Under the pieces are notes generated by a model. The model saw nothing but the letters and a program-made list of their open reading frames with translations. It was not told where the DNA came from and searched no databases. Position numbers and translations under genes: made by a program. A stretch of DNA of 64,000 nt from Fodinibacter sp963833495 (GTDB lineage: Bacteria > Actinomycetota > Actinomycetes > Actinomycetales > Dermatophilaceae): positions 62,001 to 126,000 of the forward strand of contig CAWHYJ010000016.1 in NCBI GenBank assembly GCA_963833495.1, read 5' to 3'. Shown one piece after another: positions 1-7,337 of the stretch (position 1 is the stretch's first letter; each line of letters begins with the position of its first letter).

Positions 1-2
1 GG

Positions 3-1250
3 CAGGGCTTCTACGACGCCGTTGTCGCCGAGGCGGCCGGCCGCGCCACCGACCGCATCGACCCGCAGGTTCTCGACGTCCTGCGCCTGGGTGCACACCA
101 GCTGATCGGGATGCGGGTGGCCACCCATGCCGCTGTCGACCAGACCGTGGGCCTGGCCAGGGTCGTCGCCGGGGCCGGGGCGAGCGGCTTCGTCAACGCC
201 GTGATGCGGCGGATCAGCGAGCGGTCGCTGGAGGAGTGGCGCGACGTCGTGGTCCCCGAGGGTGGGGGAGCGGCCGCGCTCGCGGTGCGGCACAGCCATC
301 CGGAGTGGGTGGTCAGCGCCCTGCGCGCCGCCCTGCTCGGGCACGGCCGCGCGACGGCCGCCACCGTCGACGCCGAGCTCGCCGCCCTGCTCACGGCCGA
401 CAACGAGCCGCCGCAGGTGCACGTCGTCGCTCGGCCCGGGCTCAGCACCGTCGACGAGCTGGCCCGCTACGACGACGTCGAGCCCAGCTCGATCTCGCCG
501 ATCGGCATCGTGCTGGGCTCCGGCGACCCGGGCCTCATCCCCGAGATCCGCGACGGGCGCGCCGCGGTGCAGGACGAGGGGTCGCAGCTCGTCGCCCTGG
601 CCCTGGCGGCGGCCGACGTGTCCGACGACCTGCCCGCGCGCTGGCTCGACCTCTGCGCCGGCCCCGGTGGCAAGGCCGGGGTGCTCGGGGCCCTCGCGGT
701 GCAGGCCGGGGCCGACCTCACCGCCATCGAGGTCACCCCGCACCGCGCCGACCTGGTGCGCAACACCCTGCGCGCCCTCACCCGGCACGCGAAGACGCTG
801 GGCCGGCGCATCGAGGTGCGCACCGCCGACGGTCGGGTCGTCGGTGAGGACGAGCCGGCCGCCTACGCCAAGGTGCTGGTCGACGCGCCCTGCACCGGGC
901 TCGGGGCGCTGCGCCGCCGACCCGAGGCGCGCTGGCGCCGGCAGCCGTCCGACGTCGCCGAGCTGGCGCCGCTGCAGCGTGCGCTGCTCGGCTCGGCGCT
1001 GGATGCCGTGGCGCCCGGCGGTGTCGTGGCCTACGCCACGTGCAGCCCGCACGTCGCCGAGACCCGGTTCGTGGTCAGCGACGTGCTCAAGCGCCGCCAC
1101 GACGTCGAGGTCGTCGATGCCCGGCCACTGTTCACCGACGCCGTCGGCCGCCCGCTCGAGGGTCAGGGCGAAGGCCCCTATGTGCAGCTGTGGCCGCACG
1201 TGCACGGCACCGACGCGATGTTCGTCGCGCTGCTGCGGAAGTCGGCCTGA
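3..1250 (+). CDS. rsmB: 16S rRNA (cytosine-5-)-methyltransferase RsmB/Sun, 5' end cut by window edge
   Basis: SAM-dependent methyltransferase expected to make m5C967 in helix 31 of 16S rRNA. The frame is open from base 3, so the start lies outside the window. The first visible part (to about nt 330) resembles the NusB-like RNA-binding domain of the family (GFVNAVMRR). The Rossmann fold follows, with the SAM motif DLCAGPGGKAGVLG near nt 650. The two family cysteines are both present: DAPCTGLGALRRRPEARWR (motif IV, near nt 880) and YATCSPHVAET (motif VI, near nt 1035). In actinobacteria rsmB commonly sits between fmt and rpe, and rpe follows here after one gene. The visible part is intact. Confidence 0.93.
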   Translation, partial: QGFYDAVVAEAAGRATDRIDPQVLDVLRLGAHQLIGMRVATHAAVDQTVGLARVVAGAGASGFVNAVMRRISERSLEEWRDVVVPEGGGAAALAVRHSHPEWVVSALRAALLGHGRATAATVDAELAALLTADNEPPQVHVVARPGLSTVDELARYDDVEPSSISPIGIVLGSGDPGLIPEIRDGRAAVQDEGSQLVALALAAADVSDDLPARWLDLCAGPGGKAGVLGALAVQAGADLTAIEVTPHRADLVRNTLRALTRHAKTLGRRIEVRTADGRVVGEDEPAAYAKVLVDAPCTGLGALRRRPEARWRRQPSDVAELAPLQRALLGSALDAVAPGGVVAYATCSPHVAETRFVVSDVLKRRHDVEVVDARPLFTDAVGRPLEGQGEGPYVQLWPHVHGTDAMFVALLRKSA

Positions 1251-1252
1251 GC

Positions 1253-1768
1253 ATGGCCGCCGAGCACGGCCTGGTCTGGCGCGCCCCCACGCCAGGGGAC
1301 GCCGACGCGCTCGGCCGGTTCCACCACCAGTCGTGGGTCGACAGCTACAGCCACCTGGTGCCGCCGGGGTGGTTCGACGAGCACAGCCTGCAGAACCGGG
1401 TCGACCTGTGGCACCGGATCCTCGCCCAGCCTCCGCCCGAGGGTGTTCGGCGCACGGCGGTGTTCCGGCCCGATGGGGGTCCCGTCGCCTGGTGCGTGGG
1501 AGGGGTCTCCCATGAGAACGACGGCGTCCCGCCGGTGCGCGACTGCGAGCTGTGGGGCCTCTACGTCGACCGCGCCCTGCACGGCAGCGGGCTCGGGCAG
1601 GCGCTGCTCGAGTGGGCGATCGGCGACCGGCCCGCCCAGCTGTGGCGGGCCAAGGGCAACGAGCGGGCGGCCGCCTTCTACCGGCGCAACGGCTTCCGCG
1701 ACGACGGCACCGAGCTCGCCCTCGACTACCCGCCCCTGGTCGAGGTGCGGATGGTGCGAGGTGGCTAG
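1253..1768 (+). CDS. GNAT family N-acetyltransferase
   Basis: A 171-residue protein with the GNAT fold. The acetyl-CoA binding stretch is ALHGSGLGQALLEWAI, in the Q/R-x-x-G-x-G/A position near residue 107, and the C-terminal signature is NERAAAFYRRNGF. The N-terminal WRAPTPGDADALGRFHHQSW is typical of GNAT enzymes that begin with a beta strand. The ATG at 1253 is two bases after the rsmB stop, so translation is probably coupled. The substrate is unknown. The gene end overlaps the -10 box proposed for rpe. Confidence 0.8.
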   Translation: MAAEHGLVWRAPTPGDADALGRFHHQSWVDSYSHLVPPGWFDEHSLQNRVDLWHRILAQPPPEGVRRTAVFRPDGGPVAWCVGGVSHENDGVPPVRDCELWGLYVDRALHGSGLGQALLEWAIGDRPAQLWRAKGNERAAAFYRRNGFRDDGTELALDYPPLVEVRMVRGG

Positions 1769-1771
1769 GGT
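1766..1771 (+). promoter_or_regulatory. -10 box TAGGGT for a leaderless rpe transcript
   Basis: TAGGGT lies 7 bases before the GTG at 1779. The same arrangement, in nearly identical flanking sequence (GTGGCTAGGGTGTC), precedes polA at 44261. The spacing puts the transcription start at the start codon. No clear -35 box was seen. Confidence 0.45.
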
Positions 1772-1778
1772 GTCGCGG

Positions 1779-2438
1779 GTGCAGATCTCCCCGTCGATCC
1801 TGTCGGCCGACTTCGCCAACCTCGAGCGCGAGCTCGACGCCATCTCGACCGCCGACTGGGCGCACGTCGACGTCATGGACAACCACTTCGTGCCCAACCT
1901 GACCCTGGGCCTGCCGGTGGTCGAGGCGCTGCTCAAGGTGTCGCCGGTCCCGATCGACTGCCACCTGATGATCGAGGACCCCGACCGGTGGGCCCCCGGC
2001 TACGCCGAGGCCGGCGCCAAGTCGGTCACCTTCCACGTCGAGGCGGTGTCGGATGCCGTGCGCACGGCCCGTGCCATCCGTGCCGCGGGCGCCCGGGCCG
2101 CGTTCGCCCTCAAACCCGGCACCCCGTTCGCGCCGTACGCCGACCTGCTGCCCGAGGTCGACATGGTGCTCGTCATGACCGTCGAGCCGGGCTTCGGTGG
2201 CCAGTCCTTCATGACCGACCAGATGCCGAAGGTGCGCGAGGTCCGCGAGGCGGTGCGCCGGCACGGCGGCGAGGTGTGGATCCAGGTCGACGGCGGCGTC
2301 TCGGCATCCACGATCGAGCAGTGCGCCGAGGCGGGCGCCGACGTGTTCGTGGCCGGGTCGGCCGTCTACGGCGCCGAGTCGGCGGCCGCCGCCATCGACG
2401 ACCTGCGGTCCCTCGTCGCGCGGCACGCACACCCGTGA
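1779..2438 (+). CDS. rpe: ribulose-phosphate 3-epimerase
   Basis: Interconverts ribulose-5-phosphate and xylulose-5-phosphate in the pentose phosphate pathway, in the cytoplasm. The TIM-barrel family motifs are all present: PSILSADFANLE at the N-terminus, HVDVMDNHFVPNLTLG with catalytic and metal-binding His/Asp, DCHLMIEDP, TVEPGFGGQSF and the C-terminal VDGGVSASTI. From the GTG at 1779 the product is 219 residues, the usual family size, and begins MQISPSIL as expected. GTG codons at 1761 and 1770 are also in frame, but 1779 lies 7 bases after a TAGGGT box, so a leaderless start is preferred. Confidence 0.93.
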   Translation: MQISPSILSADFANLERELDAISTADWAHVDVMDNHFVPNLTLGLPVVEALLKVSPVPIDCHLMIEDPDRWAPGYAEAGAKSVTFHVEAVSDAVRTARAIRAAGARAAFALKPGTPFAPYADLLPEVDMVLVMTVEPGFGGQSFMTDQMPKVREVREAVRRHGGEVWIQVDGGVSASTIEQCAEAGADVFVAGSAVYGAESAAAAIDDLRSLVARHAHP

Positions 2439-3055
2439 CCGGCACGGCATCCCTGCTGGAGCGGCTCGCCGACAGCGGTGGCTACGCCGTCGACCTCACG
2501 ATCTCCGAGGGGCTGGGGCCGGGGGAGGTGCTCGACGGGGTCGAGCTCGAGGCGTGCCGGTTCGAGCGGGCCGTGCTCGAGGGGGCGGTGCTGCGCGACT
2601 GCACGTTCACCGACTGCGAGTTCGTCGGCTGCAACCTCAACCGGGTCGACCTGTCGGGGTCCCGGTTCAGCGACTGCCGGTTCGTGGAGTGCACGGCGCT
2701 CGCCGTGATCTGGACGCGGGCGGGGGAGGCGGCGCTGTCGGCGCGGCCGTGGGACCTCGAGCGGTGCCGGCTCGACCTCGCGTCGTTCCAGGAGGGCGCC
2801 ATCGCGGGGTCGCGGATGGTCGGGTGCTCGCTGCGTGAGGCCGACTTCGGCGGGGCCGACGCGCAGCGGGTCGACTTCGGCGGCACTGACCTGTCGGGCG
2901 CCGTGTTCGTCGGCACCGACCTGCGGGAAGCGAGCCTGGTCGGGGCCCTCGGCTACGCGTTCGACCCGTCCCAGAACCGGGTGCGCGGGCTGCGGGTCGA
3001 GGCGTCGGGTACGGCGGGGTTGCTGGCGGCGATGGGACTTGTCGTCGAGCCGTGA
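2435..3055 (+). CDS. pentapeptide repeat-containing protein
   Basis: A 206-residue protein made largely of A(D/N)LXX-type pentapeptides, for example CRFERAVLEGAVLRDCTFTD, CNLNRVDLSGSRF and ADFGGADAQRVDFGGTDLSG. Such repeats fold into a square right-handed beta helix. The array breaks near the middle at WTRAGEAALSARPWDLERC, then resumes. Some family members mimic DNA and protect gyrase (MfpA/Qnr type), but most have no known role and none is assigned here. The GTG at 2435 overlaps the rpe stop by 4 bases (GTGA), which indicates translational coupling. Confidence 0.85.
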   Translation: MTGTASLLERLADSGGYAVDLTISEGLGPGEVLDGVELEACRFERAVLEGAVLRDCTFTDCEFVGCNLNRVDLSGSRFSDCRFVECTALAVIWTRAGEAALSARPWDLERCRLDLASFQEGAIAGSRMVGCSLREADFGGADAQRVDFGGTDLSGAVFVGTDLREASLVGALGYAFDPSQNRVRGLRVEASGTAGLLAAMGLVVEP

Positions 3056-3198
3056 GGCCGTGGCCGGCATCCGGGATGGCTGGGCTCGTGCGGCCTGCGG
3101 TCGTTCCGCGGTGCGGCACGTGGGGTTCGTGGGGCGCGGCGCGCGCCTAGCGTCGGGGACCTCGGGGCGCGGCGGTGCCCCCACCGGAAGGGGTCCAG

Positions 3199-4320
3199 AT
3201 GTCCGTCCGCAAGCAGCCGTGGCTCGGCATCGCCACCACGGCCCTGGTGATCGTGCTCGCCCTGTTGTTCATCGCCCCGCTCTCGGCGGCGACGTTCGGC
3301 GGCTGGGTGTCCTTCACGATGATGTGCGCGATTCCGTTCGCGATCGTCGTGGGGGCGTACTGGCGCGGTGAGCACCCGGCATCCATCGCGACGCTGGGTC
3401 AGCCGGTGCGCGGTCTGGCCTACCTGGCGCTGACCGCGGTCGTGGCGGCCGTCGTGGCGTTCGTGCTGTGGGTGACGATCGGCGGCTCGGTCGGGCCCCC
3501 GGTGCCGATGCTCGCGCAGGCCACGATCCTCTCGGTCGTCGTCGCGTTCTTCATGTCGATCGTCTGGGGCGGCTGGCCGTTCTCGCTGATCAGGAACCGG
3601 CTCGTGTCCGGGCTGGTGCTGCTCGCGGCCGGGTACGTGGTGGCCGCGGTGCTCTTCGAGGTGCTCTTCGACTACGCGTGGCTCAAGGGGGCGCCGGTGT
3701 ATGTCGCCGCGCTCGACCCGACCGGCTTGTTCAACGCCTGGGACGCCACCGTCGTCGCGGTGACCGCGCTGGCCGTCATGTTCCTGACGCTGCACCTCGA
3801 CCTGTGGCCGCTGACCCGGTCGGCCGGCCTGATGAAGCAGCCCGTGCTCGGCCTGGTGTGGACGGCACTGTGCCTGGTGGTGGGCGTGGTGCTCTACTAC
3901 CTCGGCACCCGCACGCTCGGGATGACGCCGCCCGACTTCCTCGTCACGGTGCCGGTGCCGTTCATCTTCGGATCGGTGGTGCTGCTCAACATGTTGCAGC
4001 ACTCGGTGTTCGCGGGTCGGCCGCAGCCGGTCAAGGGTGTGCTCAGCGCGGTGACCGCCATGGTGGTGGGGACGGTGCTGGCGCTGCTCTACCGGGCGGT
4101 CATGCCGCTGGTGACAGGTGACCTGCCGTCAGGCCCGGCGACCTTCGACGCCGAGCTGTGGCTGGCGAACGCGTTGCTGGCCGTCACCTTCCCGTTCCTC
4201 GCGTTCTACGGCGACTACTTCCAGCTCTGGCCGTTCGCGAAGCCGCCGGCCGCCGGCGCCGACGAAGGTGCCGGCTCGGGCACCGACTCGGAGGGTCAGC
4301 TCACCGACGCGGCCCAGTAG
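3199..4320 (+). CDS. multi-pass membrane protein of unknown function
   Basis: A 373-residue integral membrane protein with roughly ten hydrophobic segments: near the N-terminus TALVIVLALLFIAPLSAATF, then AYLALTAVVAAVVAFVLWV, ILSVVVAFFMSIVWGGW and others. The Ser/Asp/Gly-rich C-terminal tail is probably cytoplasmic. I do not recognise the family. The ATG at 3199 is chosen for the GGAAGGGG ribosome site ahead of it; a TAGCGT box at 3148-3153 could be its -10. The last 25 bases overlap, tail to tail, the end of the DUF222/HNH gene on the other strand. Confidence 0.75.
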   Translation: MSVRKQPWLGIATTALVIVLALLFIAPLSAATFGGWVSFTMMCAIPFAIVVGAYWRGEHPASIATLGQPVRGLAYLALTAVVAAVVAFVLWVTIGGSVGPPVPMLAQATILSVVVAFFMSIVWGGWPFSLIRNRLVSGLVLLAAGYVVAAVLFEVLFDYAWLKGAPVYVAALDPTGLFNAWDATVVAVTALAVMFLTLHLDLWPLTRSAGLMKQPVLGLVWTALCLVVGVVLYYLGTRTLGMTPPDFLVTVPVPFIFGSVVLLNMLQHSVFAGRPQPVKGVLSAVTAMVVGTVLALLYRAVMPLVTGDLPSGPATFDAELWLANALLAVTFPFLAFYGDYFQLWPFAKPPAAGADEGAGSGTDSEGQLTDAAQ

Positions 4321-6248
4321 ACCCGCCGACGTTCCACGGCCCGCGCCCTTCGCGGCGCCGAGTCGCCGGGTGTGCACCTCGTGCAGTGCGTGGCCGAGGA
4401 GGTCAGAAGGGCGGCAGGTCGGGGAAAGGCTGCGTGTGCTCGTCGCCGGGCGATGCCGGCTCGCAGGTCGGCGGTGGAGGTGCAGCGCCGGTGGGTGGGG
4501 GCGCCGAACCAGTTGTGACCGGCTGCCCGGGTGTGTTCGGCCCGGAGCTCGAGGATGGTCTCGAGCACGCTCCACCTCGGCGTGGGCGTGCTGGGAGTCG
4601 TGGTGCTGGTTGCGGGGCCGATGCCGTTGCTGGTGGTGGTGTCGACGGTCGGTGGGCTGGGTTCGTGCTCGGTGGCCTCTGGTGCGAGGACCAGGGCCCG
4701 CAGGGCGTCCAGGGGCGTGGTGGTGCGGAGCCGGCCGGTGGGGTCGGTCCAGGTGGCGGTGCCATCGGGTGCGAGGCGCACACGCCAGCCCGGTCGTTGT
4801 TTGATGCGGTGGTGTCGTCGGCACAGGGTGAGCAGGTTGCGCGCGGCGGTGCGCCCGGCCGGCCAGGGTCGCACGTGGTCGAGGTCGCAGAACCGGGCCG
4901 CGACGGAGCAGCCGGGGAAGCGGCAACGGCCGTCGCGGGCCTTGACCAGCGCGGTGAGCTCGGCGCTGGGACGGTAGGCGTCGGTGGCGAGGTGGTCGTG
5001 TGGGTCGAGGCGGGCGCCGGTGAGCGGGTCGCAGGGCACCAAGACAGGGGTGACCTTGCGGCGTCCGCGCTTGGGTCGTGGTGGTTGCTTGGCCAGGTGG
5101 TCACGTAGCCAGCCGCGTCGGACCAGCAGCGGTTCCGAGGGTCGGGCGCCCTGTACCTGCACCAGGTCGTGGTCGATTCCGCCGTCGAGTGGCGTCGCGG
5201 ACGCCTCGTCGCTGGTAGCTCGCGTCGGGGTCGGATCCTCCGCAGCGCGGGCGGGCGCGCTCTCATGGGTGGCCGGTGCCGAGGTCAGAACCGTCTCGTC
5301 GGGCTCGTCATCCTGTGCGGCGCGCGCACTCGTCGGCACGCAGTCGGCGGGCACGGTGAGCACCACCTGGACGTCGACGGTCGCGTGGCCAGTGACGAGG
5401 TCAGTGAGGGCTTTGCCGCGGGCATGCTCGATGGTGGTGCAGGTGCCGGCGGCGACCAGGTCGTGGGCGAGGCGGTCGATCGCGGCCCACGCGCTGGCGG
5501 CATCCTCGCTGGGAAAGGTGCCGTGCCACTCGTCGACCCCGGGCTCGCCCACCCAGCGGCGCAGCCCGGTGTTGGCGCGGGCCTTCTGCGCGCGCTCGCG
5601 CACCAGGTCGGGGGAGATGCGCGAGAGCAACACCCGGGTGCGCTGCCGGAGCTTGGCGGCGTCGTCGCCCAGGTGGGAGTCGAGAGCGGTGACGACCGCG
5701 TCGGCGACGTCGGCCGGCGCTGTGTCGAGCTCGAACGCCACGACCCCCGCCCGGTAGCCGTCGAGGCGGCCCTGCGCCATCGCGGTGTGCAACGCACGCA
5801 GGCCGCTGGTCTGGGGAAGATCACGGTGCTCCGCCGGCACGGGCACCCGGTCGGCGGCCAGGCGGACGGCCAGCTCGACCCGACGCTGCGCCTGGGCGTG
5901 CGACGCACCGAGCAGCGGCGCGGCCAGGTCGGCAGCGTCCAGGGTGACCCGGCCCGGTGCGTGGACGGTCTCGCCCAGGGTGCCGTCCTCGCGCCACTCG
6001 CTCTCTCGGCAGGCGGCCTGTGCCAACGCGTTGTTCTGGACGGCGGTGAGGGTGTTGATGAGCGACTGGCAGCTACCCACCACCGACAGCCACTCGCCGC
6101 GGCCGCTGGGGTCACCACCGTCGGTGAGCGTGGCCGCGACCTGTGCTGCAACGGTCACCACCAGCTCTGCGACCCGTCCACTGGAAGGGCTGGACGAGGA
6201 CGCGACCGCGTCGGCCAACGCCTCGCTGTACTGCGCTGCTGCGGTCAT
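4296..6248 (-). CDS. DUF222 / 13E12-repeat family protein with C-terminal HNH endonuclease domain
   Basis: A 650-residue protein of the actinobacterial 13E12-repeat family. The N-terminal two thirds is the DUF222 region, including LLGASHAQAQRRVELAVRL and the YRAGVVAFELDTAP segment. The C-terminal HNH nuclease domain has the motif CRFPGCSVAARFCDLDHVRP followed by NLLTLCRRHHRIKQ, with the paired cysteines and catalytic histidines intact. A low-complexity Ala/Pro/Thr linker (about residues 360-410) separates the domains. The ATG at 6248 has a strong GGGGGAG ribosome site. An SOS-box-like dyad overlaps its promoter, so induction after DNA damage is likely. Its cellular role is unknown; family copies often occur in many paralogues per genome. 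Confidence 0.92.
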   Translation of the reverse strand: MTAAAQYSEALADAVASSSSPSSGRVAELVVTVAAQVAATLTDGGDPSGRGEWLSVVGSCQSLINTLTAVQNNALAQAACRESEWREDGTLGETVHAPGRVTLDAADLAAPLLGASHAQAQRRVELAVRLAADRVPVPAEHRDLPQTSGLRALHTAMAQGRLDGYRAGVVAFELDTAPADVADAVVTALDSHLGDDAAKLRQRTRVLLSRISPDLVRERAQKARANTGLRRWVGEPGVDEWHGTFPSEDAASAWAAIDRLAHDLVAAGTCTTIEHARGKALTDLVTGHATVDVQVVLTVPADCVPTSARAAQDDEPDETVLTSAPATHESAPARAAEDPTPTRATSDEASATPLDGGIDHDLVQVQGARPSEPLLVRRGWLRDHLAKQPPRPKRGRRKVTPVLVPCDPLTGARLDPHDHLATDAYRPSAELTALVKARDGRCRFPGCSVAARFCDLDHVRPWPAGRTAARNLLTLCRRHHRIKQRPGWRVRLAPDGTATWTDPTGRLRTTTPLDALRALVLAPEATEHEPSPPTVDTTTSNGIGPATSTTTPSTPTPRWSVLETILELRAEHTRAAGHNWFGAPTHRRCTSTADLRAGIARRRAHAAFPRPAALLTSSATHCTRCTPGDSAPRRARAVERRRVYWAASVS

Positions 6249-6271
6249 GTCTCCCCCTTCCCCTTGCCTCA

Positions 6272-6308
6272 ATCCTAGTCGCCGAAGCTCATTCGCACAA
6301 GTGTTCGA
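6272..6308 (-). promoter_or_regulatory. promoter with overlapping LexA/SOS-box-like operator
   Basis: Upstream of the DUF222/HNH gene, read on the minus strand, TTGTGC (6295-6300) and TAGGAT (6272-6277) are 17 bases apart, a good -35/-10 pair. The 16-bp dyad TCGAAC-ACTT-GTGCGA (6293-6308) covers the -35 element. It differs from the actinobacterial/Bacillus-type SOS box consensus TCGAAC-N4-GTTCGA at one base. LexA bound there would block RNA polymerase. Confidence 0.6.
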
Positions 6309-6387
6309 TGCTTTGAGTTCCGTTGTCATGGAACTGATTTGGCGACACCGCTCAGGGCTGGAGAGAGAAGATGAGAGTCCTGGCCCG

Positions 6388-7170
6388 TCACTCGCCGTCG
6401 ACACCACTGTCGACCGAGGAGATGTCCACCGAGAAGCCACGGCCGGCATGGTCACCATCGAGGTGCTCGATGTGCACGCAGATGCCGGTCGCGACGTCGA
6501 GGGCGACCAGGTAGCGCGTGGCATAGGTGAGCCAGGGCTTCCGGTCCCGCAGCGTGGGGCCACCGGCCAGGGCTTCGAGCCCCTCGCTGACCTCGCCGAA
6601 CAACAAGGGGCAGCACGAGCACCGCGGCTCGTACTCCGCGCGCGGTGACACCTCCGCCCACCAGGTCTCGCGCCCGCCCCTGACCACCGCGTCGAGGCGG
6701 TGCACGTCGAGCGCGGGCGGCGGCGCTTGTGGCGGGGCGGCATCCGAGTCGGGGTCCGGCACCGGGTGGCGCCAGTGGCCGTCGGCCAGCTCGACCGGGT
6801 CGAGCATCGCCACGAACTGGTAGTCCTGCCACATCGGGTCGTCGCTCGTGCGGCGGAAGGAGGGGCGGCGCTCCACGAAGCCGTCCACGTCGAGCCCGAG
6901 CGGCAGCTCCCAGGCGAAGGGCAGCTCCGTGGGTACCGGGCGTTCGGCGCCTTCCTCGACCCAACCGACCGGGGTGCGCTGCGCCCGCTGCCGGTGCTGC
7001 GCGCCGTCGGCGAGGCGAACCTGCACACCGACCCCCCGCTCGACGACGGCACTCACCGTGTGGTCGGGCCCGTGCAGCGGACGGCGGTGCAGGTCGAACG
7101 CGAGCGCGCGCCAGCGCCACGGCGACGAGCGCGCCAAGCCGCGGAAGCGGTCGGGGGTGGGGGACGGCAC
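6388..7170 (-). CDS. conserved hypothetical protein with CSCC motif
   Basis: A protein of about 260 residues with no recognised domain. It begins PSPTPDRFRGLARSSPWRWR and has a well-ordered C-terminal half, including YEPRCSCCPLLFGEVSE (three close cysteines, a possible metal or redox site) and YLVALDVATGICVHIEHLDGD. No signal peptide or membrane segment is seen. The GTG at 7170 is used as the start; the frame stays open a little further upstream (ALFGVPSP), so a slightly longer protein is possible. It is transcribed toward the DUF222/HNH gene and away from the HEAT/GT4 gene. Function unknown. Confidence 0.65.
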   Translation of the reverse strand: MPSPTPDRFRGLARSSPWRWRALAFDLHRRPLHGPDHTVSAVVERGVGVQVRLADGAQHRQRAQRTPVGWVEEGAERPVPTELPFAWELPLGLDVDGFVERRPSFRRTSDDPMWQDYQFVAMLDPVELADGHWRHPVPDPDSDAAPPQAPPPALDVHRLDAVVRGGRETWWAEVSPRAEYEPRCSCCPLLFGEVSEGLEALAGGPTLRDRKPWLTYATRYLVALDVATGICVHIEHLDGDHAGRGFSVDISSVDSGVDGE

Positions 7171-7325
7171 GCCGAACAGTGCAGCATCGCCGACTCCTCC
7201 CGGTCCACGGGGTTTTCGGCGTGGAAACGGGCAACGACCGACCGAGTGACATGACGCGGGACGGCAACGTTCGACAGTCCGGGCGCACGGACGACGACGG
7301 ATGCGGCGTGGTGGCGCGACTCGCT

Positions 7326-7331
7326 TATGGT
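7326..7331 (+). promoter_or_regulatory. -10 box TATGGT for a leaderless transcript
   Basis: TATGGT is followed after 6 bases by the ATG at 7338. The identical box and spacing occur at 58800, before a methyltransferase gene. No Shine-Dalgarno sequence precedes the ATG. Confidence 0.45.
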
Positions 7332-7337
7332 CGCCGC

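Noticed and set aside
6249..7052. Upstream extension of the DUF222/HNH reading frame to over 900 residues
   Set aside because: The extension is the complement of noncoding sequence and of the CSCC protein in another frame; the ATG at 6248 has a strong ribosome site and family-like start.
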